Shown here: positions 35,201-43,411 of the stretch, piece after piece
Position numbering within the stretch: the first letter of the stretch is position 1
How the letters are laid out: each line of letters begins with the position of its first letter
Origin: JAQVEB01 sp028698105
GTDB taxonomy: Bacteria; Bacteroidota; Bacteroidia; Bacteroidales; Dysgonomonadaceae
Direction: 5' to 3'
Length of the DNA: 64,000 nt
Assembly: GCA_964293155.1 (NCBI GenBank)
Contig: CAXYYA010000007.1
Coordinates: forward strand, 1-64,000
Program-made: the position numbers and the translations under genes
The notes under the pieces: generated by a model
Told to the model about the DNA's origin: nothing
Databases searched by the model: none
What the model saw: the letters and a program-made list of their open reading frames with translations, nothing else

Positions 35201-38200
35201 TATACCATCGCTTCCCGTTATTTCTTTGTAAGTGGCGTTAACGAGCGTTATTCCGCTCTGGAGAGTGCTTTGATTTGAGGCAGCGGATATGTTTGTTTTT
35301 GATGCGCCAAGTTTAGTGGTTTTTGATGATGGGGCGGATGAAGGAAGTGTGACCGGCAGCGTTTTCATTTTTTGCGCCACAACGCCCGTTGTAATAGTGG
35401 CTATTATTGGCGACGCACCACTCATTTTTTCGGATAACAACTGTGAACCGGGCGCTTTATTGTAGTCTGTTTTCCAACTTCCCGGCACATCCGGCAATGA
35501 AACTTCTATGCCTTCGGCATAATCATTTTTGCCCCATACGATTACACGAAGCCGTCGGGCTTTGCGGTACAATTCGAAGTAGTACTGATTTTTATCTTTG
35601 TCCAATTTTACCTGCACCGTATCGGTTATATATCCTCCATGCGAAATTTCTACGGAACGCATTGAATTTAATTTACGTGTTTCAACCGAAAAGTCTCCCT
35701 GAGTATTGGTTGTGGTAACTTTGGACATTTCTCCCAAAATTTTCAATGCTGCATTTGGCAGTGGTTCTCGTGTTTCGGCATCTATAACACGACCGCTGAA
35801 CGTTGCCCCGTAGCGCATGGTTATGATCATTTGATACCGTTCGCCCATTTTAAGCCCTTGTCCGTTTTTTACCACGAAAGTGGTATCGGCAAAACCTGCT
35901 GTTTTTACGGTTACGGTGCGTTCAGGGCCTACGATTGTTTTGGCATCATGCAATTCCAATCCTAAGTTGTTGAGTTCGTAGGTTCCTTTATCGTAATACG
36001 CCATAGGTTTAGACAATATCAATTCTCCCTGCACACCCTGAAACATATTGGGTGCAAAGACCGCATTTCCGTTGGAATATTTTTCTTTAAGTGTTACTTG
36101 CGCCGATTGGTCGAGTTTTTTCAGTCCATCGGTTTCCTGCAAAATAATACGCAGCGACGGAAACCGTGTTTTCAGTTCCACCATATAATCGTATCCGTTT
36201 ATGATACTGCTGTAACTTGGCGAAAAATAACTGAAGGACGACCGCATGTTCCTCATCGTTTCATATCCGGGGGTTGATTGATCAATAAAATTAGGTTGTC
36301 CGTTTGGAGATGTTGTCTTAGGAGCAACCAATTCGGCAAAATCTATGCAAATGGGTGCATCTGTTTCGTAATTGTAATTTTGTGAATTATTGACATAAAG
36401 ATAGTACTGATACGTTGGGTTATCGTTAAACACCAACGAAGAAATTTTTGCCACCCCGTTTTGATCGGTTAATCCCTTGCCTACGCATTCCATGGAAGCT
36501 ACCGGCGCCGGAAAGTTATCTTCCTTGTCGGGTGTTACATCGGCGGCGGGAAATATGGGTGGATAATCGAAATTTATCTTTCGAAACACGAAAACGTTCA
36601 TGTTGGCTAATTCCTGACTTGAATTAATGGCCAAATCGCTTTTTCCCGATTTTACTTTTACTTTCACATCTACCGTTTTAACCAACGAAATAACTTCTCC
36701 AACATCATTAGGTTCTCCACCTTTTGCCTCGAAAAAAAATCGTGTTTCCTGATCAGGATTTAGGTAATACCGGGAATGTTCCCCTTCTATTTCTATGGCA
36801 TAAGCAAGATACAATTTACAGGAATTTTCTCCGCCACTGGTAATGATTGCAGGTGCATCATCGGGCATGGGACCTCCTCGCTTTGTGTGAGATGACAAAT
36901 CGGCCAGAAAAACTTCATTTGTTGTGTTAGCAGGTTGGTTTAAGTCGGCAACTTTAACGGAACAATCCGTATCGGCCAGTGGCTCACCCTTGCTATTGGA
37001 TAAGAAGGTAAACGAAAAAATGCCGTTATCGCCGGTTGTTGTCACGGCAATCTCTTTTCCGTCTATATAATTACCGGTAGATATGTTTTTTCGGGTCATC
37101 TCTTCATTAATACTTCCATCGGCATATTTCACAATGTATTTGGTGATCAATTTAATTTTCGCCTTAGATAGCGGATATTTTTTATTGCCGTTTTTGTATT
37201 TATATACCAGCGTTCCTTTTAACGTAGTGAGAGATAAGGCTACAGGCGTAATTTTTTTGTCCAGATTAAAATTTATTTTCGGCTGACCGGTATTTACCCC
37301 GCCAGGCAAGCTACCACTCATGGCTTTTTGTTCATCGGGCTGGTAAGTGAACACATTTACTTCGCTGAAACCTTTGTTCCGAAAGGCAGTTCCTCCGGCA
37401 GGGTCAATGGCTGAAACCACAAAAGCATAGGTTTTACCGGGGGTAAACTGTGGATTGGCAGCAGAATAGAGATATGTATTTCCCGTAACGGTCGTTTCAA
37501 AAAAAGTAGGATAACCGGCCGATCTTATAAAATCCTGATAATTGGTGTTCTCATTGTTTAATTGAATTATCTTGAGTTTATATTGTGTACTGACAGGAGC
37601 TCCGGCAGGGCGCGTCCACGTGAAAACCACATTTTTGGTTTCCGGCTCGCTAAGTGAAATGCGATTGATCGGACTAATAATCATGGGCGCTTCAACCGAT
37701 GAAACGGTGAAAACGTTGCTACAAACTGATGCACTTGAAAAAGGCCTTCCTGTTTCATAGTCGTAAATAGAAAAACAAATTTGATAAGTGTTTTCAGGAA
37801 GTCCCTGTTGTGCCACCTGCTCACGGGTAACTCCCAGATATTCCAATTGCTGCTGGTTAAATATCTGAAGAATATTGCTGTATGTAAGCATGTAAGGCAT
37901 AAATATCGGAGCTCCGTCTGGGGTTAATGTCCCTTTGATAATTATAGGCGTGGCGGGTTTATAGTCGTTTTTGGTACGGATAATTATGGATTCATCCGTA
38001 CTCATTATCGTACCGCGAATAAATATTCTGAATTCAACTTTGTCGAAGCCTGAACATTTTATAATACTGTTGATTTTACCCGGCGACGCTATGTAATCCG
38101 ATAATTTGTTGGAATAAGGAGGCATTACGGAAACGGTTTGTGTTATTTGTGCCCGCATGTTGCAAAATGCCGCCAACCCTATCAACACGATCAATAGTCG

Positions 38201-38233
38201 TTGAATATTTATTTTTTTAGAATGTGAAAACAT
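32297..38233 (-). CDS. Giant secreted multidomain protein (1978 aa), TANFOR-like N-terminus
   Basis: Signal peptide ends CNMRAQ. The N-terminal region (about 29-190: VSVMPPYSNKLSDYI ... IFMPYMLTYSNILQIFN) recalls the TANFOR domain of Tannerella-type proteins (from memory, unverified); an FN3-like domain follows at about 190-300. Then come many beta modules. Carboxypeptidase-regulatory-like units are clear at about 820-890 (FSGRVIDAETREPLPNAALKIL) and about 1060-1130 (GVVYVGESNNKPLPGIDVTATI). The second half (about 1180-1960) is long beta-solenoid-like sequence with no match that I know. The C-terminus has several cysteines and ends SCDQQCK. Start overlaps the preceding barrel gene by 17 bp, implying translational coupling. 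Probably an exported surface fibre or adhesin. Confidence 0.8.
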   Translation of the reverse strand: MFSHSKKINIQRLLIVLIGLAAFCNMRAQITQTVSVMPPYSNKLSDYIASPGKINSIIKCSGFDKVEFRIFIRGTIMSTDESIIIRTKNDYKPATPIIIKGTLTPDGAPIFMPYMLTYSNILQIFNQQQLEYLGVTREQVAQQGLPENTYQICFSIYDYETGRPFSSASVCSNVFTVSSVEAPMIISPINRISLSEPETKNVVFTWTRPAGAPVSTQYKLKIIQLNNENTNYQDFIRSAGYPTFFETTVTGNTYLYSAANPQFTPGKTYAFVVSAIDPAGGTAFRNKGFSEVNVFTYQPDEQKAMSGSLPGGVNTGQPKINFNLDKKITPVALSLTTLKGTLVYKYKNGNKKYPLSKAKIKLITKYIVKYADGSINEEMTRKNISTGNYIDGKEIAVTTTGDNGIFSFTFLSNSKGEPLADTDCSVKVADLNQPANTTNEVFLADLSSHTKRGGPMPDDAPAIITSGGENSCKLYLAYAIEIEGEHSRYYLNPDQETRFFFEAKGGEPNDVGEVISLVKTVDVKVKVKSGKSDLAINSSQELANMNVFVFRKINFDYPPIFPAADVTPDKEDNFPAPVASMECVGKGLTDQNGVAKISSLVFNDNPTYQYYLYVNNSQNYNYETDAPICIDFAELVAPKTTSPNGQPNFIDQSTPGYETMRNMRSSFSYFSPSYSSIINGYDYMVELKTRFPSLRIILQETDGLKKLDQSAQVTLKEKYSNGNAVFAPNMFQGVQGELILSKPMAYYDKGTYELNNLGLELHDAKTIVGPERTVTVKTAGFADTTFVVKNGQGLKMGERYQMIITMRYGATFSGRVIDAETREPLPNAALKILGEMSKVTTTNTQGDFSVETRKLNSMRSVEISHGGYITDTVQVKLDKDKNQYYFELYRKARRLRVIVWGKNDYAEGIEVSLPDVPGSWKTDYNKAPGSQLLSEKMSGASPIIATITTGVVAQKMKTLPVTLPSSAPSSKTTKLGASKTNISAASNQSTLQSGITLVNATYKEITGSDGIADFSFAGGQSDRFKVVIANSANSADNYPRIIKEVDIPYSKDYMGTLLQVVLEEGGCLSGVVYVGESNNKPLPGIDVTATISGQTEKYKIETKTDVNGKYTLRNLPVNKAFKLQVSSTKAGNNFVGYQNDQYMLSKSGTECQNQDFHMKTVDGADVTTFLGFPFAATDFKELSGDKISLSGTITLPANKYFGEQIIDVSNVEMKKSGRSNANGDALLIPVTLPFVTDKNEITITMPGNYNALVSDASGLKLDVFDANQIQGEMKARVQINQTNNSSLNGNFGGYGYSLPDLYLTQTPGATNTNIPIFRSSGDIGSSTIGINGLYLSDGENETLTYSIDGFENKAITQPDKSFFDKNGLTLQTKLKAAIANLNPTNVELDAGTINISKQGLKTVNQKPFSVNMGKWMLKCNNWTITNEGVNVADATLSTGVDVKIENLKFTSQALVTDKAVVHLEKVKLLGVKDLIINSQQKGLTYKYLHDGVSGWSLYATPGAGQTTVATLDGLPGLNPGEKIEFLTVDFNSEGESTLALNSHKFRIYNIVDFTPYPSTMMYVTPTSLKLQGTYDFGIPEYIKPSGAMGFFKEGNNIVFDMMDMDAFRFTHQNVHYNLTNDYILSNGLFIAKGTVEEPGNLPELNVTMSHTNTETKIDIDKGQKLPMGTGKELANLVGGNKVVNQAWDVLRFVGDVKGLNNIAPGQKMNFEVKGAVQATGQQINVSDIPSFPGLSITYDLPNARFIGSAPLDMNLGGLKLQGNVNTLMDSQGWLFNASGLVEIPGIGGANLYGLFGNYTNMPPEVSSTIGSAVCLPNGFNTNLKGFFLSAGLTKQILPKIDHNYGIVSVTAGVDVSVNARTYMVFGQGTTFGLGILAEGHAYLGGSCPATCTSANADAVLQLGISGDYNTQSHFYNIDGCSSLNLKISASQCVPVLVGCGPCVSVNLADFTIGASVHLDNTNGFSMGITTQSCDQQCK

Positions 38234-39908
38234 AACCTATATCTCCTCTAAATTCGTTAAATGACGGAACGGTGGTTGAATTGGAAAACGTATTGTTTAT
38301 CATATTAAAGTTTAGGGTAACGCCATGCTTTGGTAGAAAACGATAGTTCATCGTTAGTCCGAGATTCAAAACCGTCCCATTATCGCTATTTATCTTATTG
38401 ATCATAAAAGAGTTGTTTAAGTTAAGAGACAACTTATCTTCCAAAAATGTTTTTGCCAGATTAAGTGTTGCCCCCATTAACTTATTGTTGTAGTTTTTAT
38501 TGACCATATTGGTATAATTCACTCCGGAAGTAATGTTTAGTTTTATTTTCGGAAGTCCAAGATTGTACATTAACATAGCAACGTACGTATCGGTATTTGT
38601 TTGATCCTGCGTTTGCTTATTTCTGTCGTCCAGCTTCATCCAGTTGAGATTAAGCATTATCATGTGCGAGGCGGTTTCGGATGTTATCATGAAGCGAGGC
38701 ATCAACATCATGTTGTGATTTACCTGATAGATCATTAAACTATCGTTTTGTGCCGTTTTAAACGCACGCTGATTGGTAGAAAAGTTACTGTAAGATGCAT
38801 CTATTCCCCAATGTTCATTTATATTGTAATTACCCGATAACGAACCAATAACGCGTTTTGCCGTACTTTTTTTGGTTTCGTTCAAATTATCGCGTTGAAA
38901 ACCCAGCGAGCCGCGAGCGTTGATTTTATTTTCCAGGAAAGAAGCCGTTTGATTAAACGTAAACATCTCCACGTCGTCGTTAAAAAAATAACTTCCCATG
39001 GATTGAAAGCCCGGATCTATACGGCGATATTCAAAGCCTGAAATAACGGTTTGCGAAAAACGGTAACTCAATCCGGTTTTGATGGCTTTGTGGTATTCGC
39101 TGGTGTTATTTACCGTTATGAAATTACCGGCAAAACGGAGTAAGCCATTGGCGAGCGAATCTGATTTGGCAATTGTCCGGTTATCGGTAAAAAAACTCAT
39201 GGAACCATCGAAATTAAAAATCAGTTTCGGGGTAATCGCAAACCTCGACGTTAAACCCACAGCCAGATTTTGGGCAGGTGTGGGTTGTCCTGATTTTGCC
39301 AGACTATCCGTGAAATTTTTCGGGTTATCGCCAATGCGCAGCAATGAAACATCCACGAAACGGTTGTCGGTTCCATACCCGATTTTTGCAGCCCAACCCG
39401 TTCGTGTAAGTTTCGGGATGCTGTCTGCCATTGCTAAATCGAATTGGGAATTTTGGTTGAATTTGCCATAAACGGCGCCCAGTCGGAATTTCCCGGGGCG
39501 CGCTTCAACACCGGCCCCAAGAAAGGTATATCCGTTCAACGTAAATTCTGAAAAAGAGACGTTTCGATACCCCAAGTGCACGGTCAGCCATTTATAAGTC
39601 GGACTAATACCAAATTGATTGAAAGGTTGGTTAAATCCCGCTTTATCGTTGCTATACCACGTGAAGGAAAACGGCATACTAATACCGTACACCGTTAAGG
39701 TGGCGTTGGCATTTATACCGTAAGCAAACGGCGTTTGCCTTGCAGGAATACCCGAAACATCGTAAAAAGATGTATTTAACCCAATGCTACCATTAACAAC
39801 AACAGGTTTTTCATTCTTTAAATTAGATAAGTCCTGTGCAAAGACTCCGTTTGTCAACGCAAAAAACAGCATCAGATATAGAATCTTATAATTTTTTACG
39901 GTTTTCAT
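38217..39908 (-). CDS. Outer-membrane beta-barrel protein of the surface cluster
   Basis: 563 residues with a signal peptide ending GVFAQ. From about 35 to the end it alternates polar and hydrophobic residues in strands of 9-12, with turns rich in N, D and G (TVHLGYRNVSFSEFTLNGYTFLGAGVEARPG; GLSYRFSQTVISGFEYRRIDP), and ends in GDIGYVFTF, the terminal Phe expected for BamA-assembled barrels. I estimate more than 20 strands. It has no plug or TonB box. Overlap with the giant protein gene suggests the barrel anchors or exports that protein. Confidence 0.82.
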   Translation of the reverse strand: MKTVKNYKILYLMLFFALTNGVFAQDLSNLKNEKPVVVNGSIGLNTSFYDVSGIPARQTPFAYGINANATLTVYGISMPFSFTWYSNDKAGFNQPFNQFGISPTYKWLTVHLGYRNVSFSEFTLNGYTFLGAGVEARPGKFRLGAVYGKFNQNSQFDLAMADSIPKLTRTGWAAKIGYGTDNRFVDVSLLRIGDNPKNFTDSLAKSGQPTPAQNLAVGLTSRFAITPKLIFNFDGSMSFFTDNRTIAKSDSLANGLLRFAGNFITVNNTSEYHKAIKTGLSYRFSQTVISGFEYRRIDPGFQSMGSYFFNDDVEMFTFNQTASFLENKINARGSLGFQRDNLNETKKSTAKRVIGSLSGNYNINEHWGIDASYSNFSTNQRAFKTAQNDSLMIYQVNHNMMLMPRFMITSETASHMIMLNLNWMKLDDRNKQTQDQTNTDTYVAMLMYNLGLPKIKLNITSGVNYTNMVNKNYNNKLMGATLNLAKTFLEDKLSLNLNNSFMINKINSDNGTVLNLGLTMNYRFLPKHGVTLNFNMINNTFSNSTTVPSFNEFRGDIGYVFTF

Positions 39909-39963
39909 ATCTTTCCGTTTTTGAGTTAAATAGAAAAGCGCTAAATGATCCGGAAATTTTCTG

Positions 39964-40641
39964 TTACCTATAATGATATTTTATCGTCAGTTTCGGACGA
40001 TAGTCCGATTTGCCGGTTTCGTCGCCCGAAAAAATAAGCCACATGGAATTTGTGAGTGGTGATGGCGTTTGAACATTTCCGTCGGGCACAAACTGCAAAC
40101 GGAACTGAATTTTGCTACCGGTTGGATTTGCTTTTATAAAATTATTCACGGGCGTTGTTACTTTCAACGCATGTTCTTCCAACACATTATATCCCCAGGT
40201 TGCAATAATACCGCAATCGGCAAGCGATGCCTGGTTGTAATCGGTTTTATCCAACGTGCCATAATCCACCAAATAACAATTTACTACCCGCGTACCTGAA
40301 CCATCGAAAGGGTGCATGTTTGTGTTTGACTCATAAACTTGCAGCACGGCATCGTCAATAATCAATTCTTTACCCGAAGCCGGCATGATTTCGGCGATGT
40401 TGAAACTCAGGAAGCCGCGCATACTATATCCGTTACCGTTCCATCCGACGCAAAGCGATTTGCCCTGGGGAGCCGAATAATAATCATGTACTACGGGGGT
40501 TGTTAAATTCTCGATATACCCGTCAACATTTCCTTCCGAGATGAAATTTTTGATCGGGGTGACTGTTATTCCATCTTTTTCGCAGGCGAAAAAAAGAGCG
40601 ATTGTTGCTGCGATCACACCATAAATTTTTTTTGTTTTCAT
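39964..40641 (-). CDS. Lipoprotein with DNRLRE-like domain
   Basis: 225 residues: signal peptide with FFAC at residues 17-20, a probable lipidation site. The mature protein contains GFLSFNIAEIMPASGKELIIDDAVLQVYES, then repeated strands and the closing block DYRPKLTIKYHYR, the pattern of DNRLRE domains (a beta-sandwich carbohydrate- or matrix-binding fold). No enzymatic residues. It lies between the muramidase gene and the barrel gene on the same strand, with short gaps, so it is part of the same unit. Surface display is likely. Confidence 0.78.
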   Translation of the reverse strand: MKTKKIYGVIAATIALFFACEKDGITVTPIKNFISEGNVDGYIENLTTPVVHDYYSAPQGKSLCVGWNGNGYSMRGFLSFNIAEIMPASGKELIIDDAVLQVYESNTNMHPFDGSGTRVVNCYLVDYGTLDKTDYNQASLADCGIIATWGYNVLEEHALKVTTPVNNFIKANPTGSKIQFRLQFVPDGNVQTPSPLTNSMWLIFSGDETGKSDYRPKLTIKYHYR

Positions 40642-40705
40642 TTCAATTGAGTTGTTTTATCATTAATATTTTCATTTTTTTCGAGCCTCTTCTTGCGGCT
40701 CTTGC

Positions 40706-41530
40706 TTAACGTTTGTATTTCTGATACGCTTTCTCTAATTTCACATCGTATTGATTGGCTTTGTAGCCTTTTCCATTGTATCTTTCGGCAAAGCGCGCCC
40801 ATTGTTTTGCCGCTAGCAGCGGAATAAGTCCGTTTACCTGCAGGAACCGGCCAAAAGCGCGTAAATGTTCTCTTTCGTGCAGATTCATTTTCGCCACAAA
40901 GTCATCCACACTGGGGTAGCCGAGATTTTTCGCGTTAAATCCCATGATCTGGAAGGCGCCCCACGAAGCCGACGAGAGGGCTGCTTCCTTCGCACTTTCC
41001 GTGTTGAGTATGCTGATGGCTTTATTCAACCGGTCGTACTCCCGTATGCCTCCCAGATAATAGCTCCTCGTCCATGTTTCATAAAGCACGTCTCGGTTAT
41101 ATTCGGTTGCATACATCCGGGGATTGATGCCTCTTTTTTGCAGTTCCCTCCAAAAAACATGTCCTTCAAACAAAATCACCGGTTTTCCATTGATCAGGAA
41201 TCCTTTTCCGCCGCTCTCGATCTCGTTTACCGCCTTCACCAGCGCCAATTCCAGTCCGAATTGATTTGCGAAATCAATTAAATCGGCCTCCGATAAAAGC
41301 TTGTCGTTTTGTTGGGTGATCTGGGGGCATTTTTCATACAGTTTTTGCCATGTTTTGGGGCCCACAATTCCATCAACGACCAAATTGTTGTTGCGTTGGA
41401 ACTGCTTTACGGCCGCATCCACTTCGAGCGTGAAGGAGTCTGATATTTTTACGTTGTAGCCGAGTTTGTACAACATTTCACATAATGTGGCAACTTCCGA
41501 AGCTTTTGTATAATAACGCAATGTTCTCAT
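40706..41530 (-). CDS. N-acetylmuramidase (endolysin type) with peptidoglycan-binding domain
   Basis: 274 residues, no signal peptide. Residues about 10-62 form a PG_binding_1 domain (LGYNVKISDSFTLEVDAAVKQF and GIVGPKTWQKL). Residues about 80-274 match the N-acetylmuramidase (DUF3380) domain of phage endolysins: VNEIESGGKGFLINGKPVILFEGHVFW with the catalytic Glu near 103-105, LSSASWGAFQIMGFNAKNLGY, and ARFAERYNGKGYKANQYDVKLEKAYQKY. It cleaves the glycan strand between MurNAc and GlcNAc. With no export signal, no holin and no phage structural genes, it must leave the cytoplasm by another route, perhaps with the other leaderless proteins of this cluster. Confidence 0.9.
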   Translation of the reverse strand: MRTLRYYTKASEVATLCEMLYKLGYNVKISDSFTLEVDAAVKQFQRNNNLVVDGIVGPKTWQKLYEKCPQITQQNDKLLSEADLIDFANQFGLELALVKAVNEIESGGKGFLINGKPVILFEGHVFWRELQKRGINPRMYATEYNRDVLYETWTRSYYLGGIREYDRLNKAISILNTESAKEAALSSASWGAFQIMGFNAKNLGYPSVDDFVAKMNLHEREHLRAFGRFLQVNGLIPLLAAKQWARFAERYNGKGYKANQYDVKLEKAYQKYKR

Positions 41531-41556
41531 TTTGTAATGTGGGATTTATCGGTGAA

Positions 41557-43341
41557 TTATATTTTTGGTATTCGCTCGCAAACCATTCCGATAAGGAAGA
41601 ACGATTTGAATTTAATTTCTTCCCTGTTCATCGCATACGAAAGGGTGAGCGGATTTGTGTTTTGAACCGCAAAGCTTTTGTTTAATATTTGGTAACCGTC
41701 AATTCTGGCTTCGAGGTCGTAATTTCCGACAGGAACCGAAGCCGATATCTGGCCGTTTTCGTCGGTTTCAATTTCTATAACCCGGTTGTTGTCTTTCCCT
41801 TTTATGGAAAGGGCACATTTATAAATCCCTTTTCGCGAATTACTGTCTGTAATATTGAAAAAAATTCTGGCTACCGTGGAAGGGACTTTCACATCAATTT
41901 TGGCAAAAATGTCGCCTCTTTTAAACGCCAGTTGCGAGGCCACTAATTTCTTTTCGCGCAATTGGCCTACCGTAACCGGCTGATTTTCCTTGCGTTCAAA
42001 TATTTTATTCCGCAACAGAATATTCCGGGTTAAGGGTATTTTTATCGTGTTACCTCCAACGGTAATCCCTTCCTTAGCCTTTACCGGTTGCGAAACGGTT
42101 TCGGTTTCTTCGGCCTTGCGGATCATGTAGTTCATTTGATCCGATTTAATGATGTCTTTATTGGTGACCGTTTTCAGGAATTTTCGATTGGTGCTTTTGT
42201 TCACGAAAAGCTGTTGTTTCAAAATCATTGGCCCAAAATGAATGATCTGATCCTGGCTGTTTACCTGTGATTCTGAAACTGCATCGTTTAGGTTGATTTT
42301 GAGGTTCTTGATCAGGAGCATAGTTTTTGGGAATGCGGGCAGTTTGAAATCCGTCGAAACCGTTTCTCCATCCGAAATCGGTTGCGATTCCTTCCATTGA
42401 AAATAACCGGAATTGAAAATCTGTTTGTTGAACCAACCTCTCTTCAGGTGTACGAAAGCGTAATCGAATTCAATGCTGTCAATATATTTCTCGTCGTACT
42501 CAATATCCAGAATTTCTTCGGGCAAGTGGCGGGCATTGTTTTTTGCGGTCGCAAAAAGAGATTCAAGTTCGTTTTTATCGAGAAAAAGATACGTCCAACC
42601 CGATTCGTTTTCCATAAAATCGTACGGGATGAAATTGATATCGTGAATAGCCGAAAGCGCAGTTACATCGGTTTTTTCGGCAGCATCGAAGTTGTTTTTT
42701 ACCGATCGGAACAGGTCGAGAAATTTATCGGCTTCCGATAATTTATTGACGGCTTCAAGCGCTTCTTCAATCATCGTTTTATACCCTTTTATACCCCATT
42801 CGGCCAATGCCTGATCTTTTTTCGATTTCAACACCGCAAGCTGAGCAGTCCAGTTTTGCTTTTCTTCATCGGTGTCCAATTCGTCGAACAAAGCCAGATG
42901 TTCGGCAATCTTTTCGGTTTGCGCGACATACAAATTCATCTGCTTCTTGTAAGCTTTATACTCCGGCGTTTCTTTTCCGTTTGTGATCAGTTTCGGATAA
43001 TCGGCATTAACTACGGCATCGAGACCCTGAGCCAATTCTTTCACCGTGGCGTAATTCAGTATTTCGCGATACGCGTCGAACAGCGTGTTATTGGGATTCA
43101 AATCCCAGTATTCATCGGAGTTGGGAATGGAGTTTAACTCATAAGAAACCTGCTGTTTCTTGAGTATGGAGTCGGGAACTTTTGAAAGATCGCCAATCAA
43201 ACTTTGCGGCTTAAGCAACTGCAAATCATCCATTTCGTATAAACGGAGCGAAGGACATATTAAAACCAGATCGCCGGCCCGGGAGCTCTGCGAAAAATAA
43301 ATATCTTTCAACTTTTGATACAACGCGATATAGTACTTCAT
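41557..43341 (-). CDS. Leaderless GWFN-domain protein with C-terminal regulatory-like beta domain
   Basis: 594 residues from the ATG at 43341 (MKYYIALYQKLKDIYF); the ATG at 43392 lies before a 9-bp palindrome and is unlikely. No signal peptide. The region to about 225 is largely helical and charged. Residues about 295-355 hold a block shared with the next gene upstream: an RGWF motif (301-304), SDG, and a hydrophobic strand ending LLIKNLKI. Residues about 490-585 form a carboxypeptidase-regulatory-like sandwich (DENGQISASVPVGNYDLEARIDGY). No known family name. It sits 71 bp after its paralogue and before the muramidase gene. Confidence 0.75.
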   Translation of the reverse strand: MKYYIALYQKLKDIYFSQSSRAGDLVLICPSLRLYEMDDLQLLKPQSLIGDLSKVPDSILKKQQVSYELNSIPNSDEYWDLNPNNTLFDAYREILNYATVKELAQGLDAVVNADYPKLITNGKETPEYKAYKKQMNLYVAQTEKIAEHLALFDELDTDEEKQNWTAQLAVLKSKKDQALAEWGIKGYKTMIEEALEAVNKLSEADKFLDLFRSVKNNFDAAEKTDVTALSAIHDINFIPYDFMENESGWTYLFLDKNELESLFATAKNNARHLPEEILDIEYDEKYIDSIEFDYAFVHLKRGWFNKQIFNSGYFQWKESQPISDGETVSTDFKLPAFPKTMLLIKNLKINLNDAVSESQVNSQDQIIHFGPMILKQQLFVNKSTNRKFLKTVTNKDIIKSDQMNYMIRKAEETETVSQPVKAKEGITVGGNTIKIPLTRNILLRNKIFERKENQPVTVGQLREKKLVASQLAFKRGDIFAKIDVKVPSTVARIFFNITDSNSRKGIYKCALSIKGKDNNRVIEIETDENGQISASVPVGNYDLEARIDGYQILNKSFAVQNTNPLTLSYAMNREEIKFKSFFLIGMVCERIPKI

Positions 43342-43361
43342 CGGAATCCTGTTGTTTGAAT

Positions 43362-43398
43362 GAAGGCGTGGATGCGCCTGATTGCACCACACGCCTTC
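43362..43398. repeat. Palindrome between the two GWFN genes
   Basis: Perfect 9-bp arms GAAGGCGTG/CACGCCTTC with a smaller internal pairing AGGCG/CGCCT. There is no T-run, so it is a REP-like or mRNA-processing hairpin rather than a terminator. Confidence 0.6.
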
Positions 43399-43411
43399 GG
43401 GAGTTTATGAA

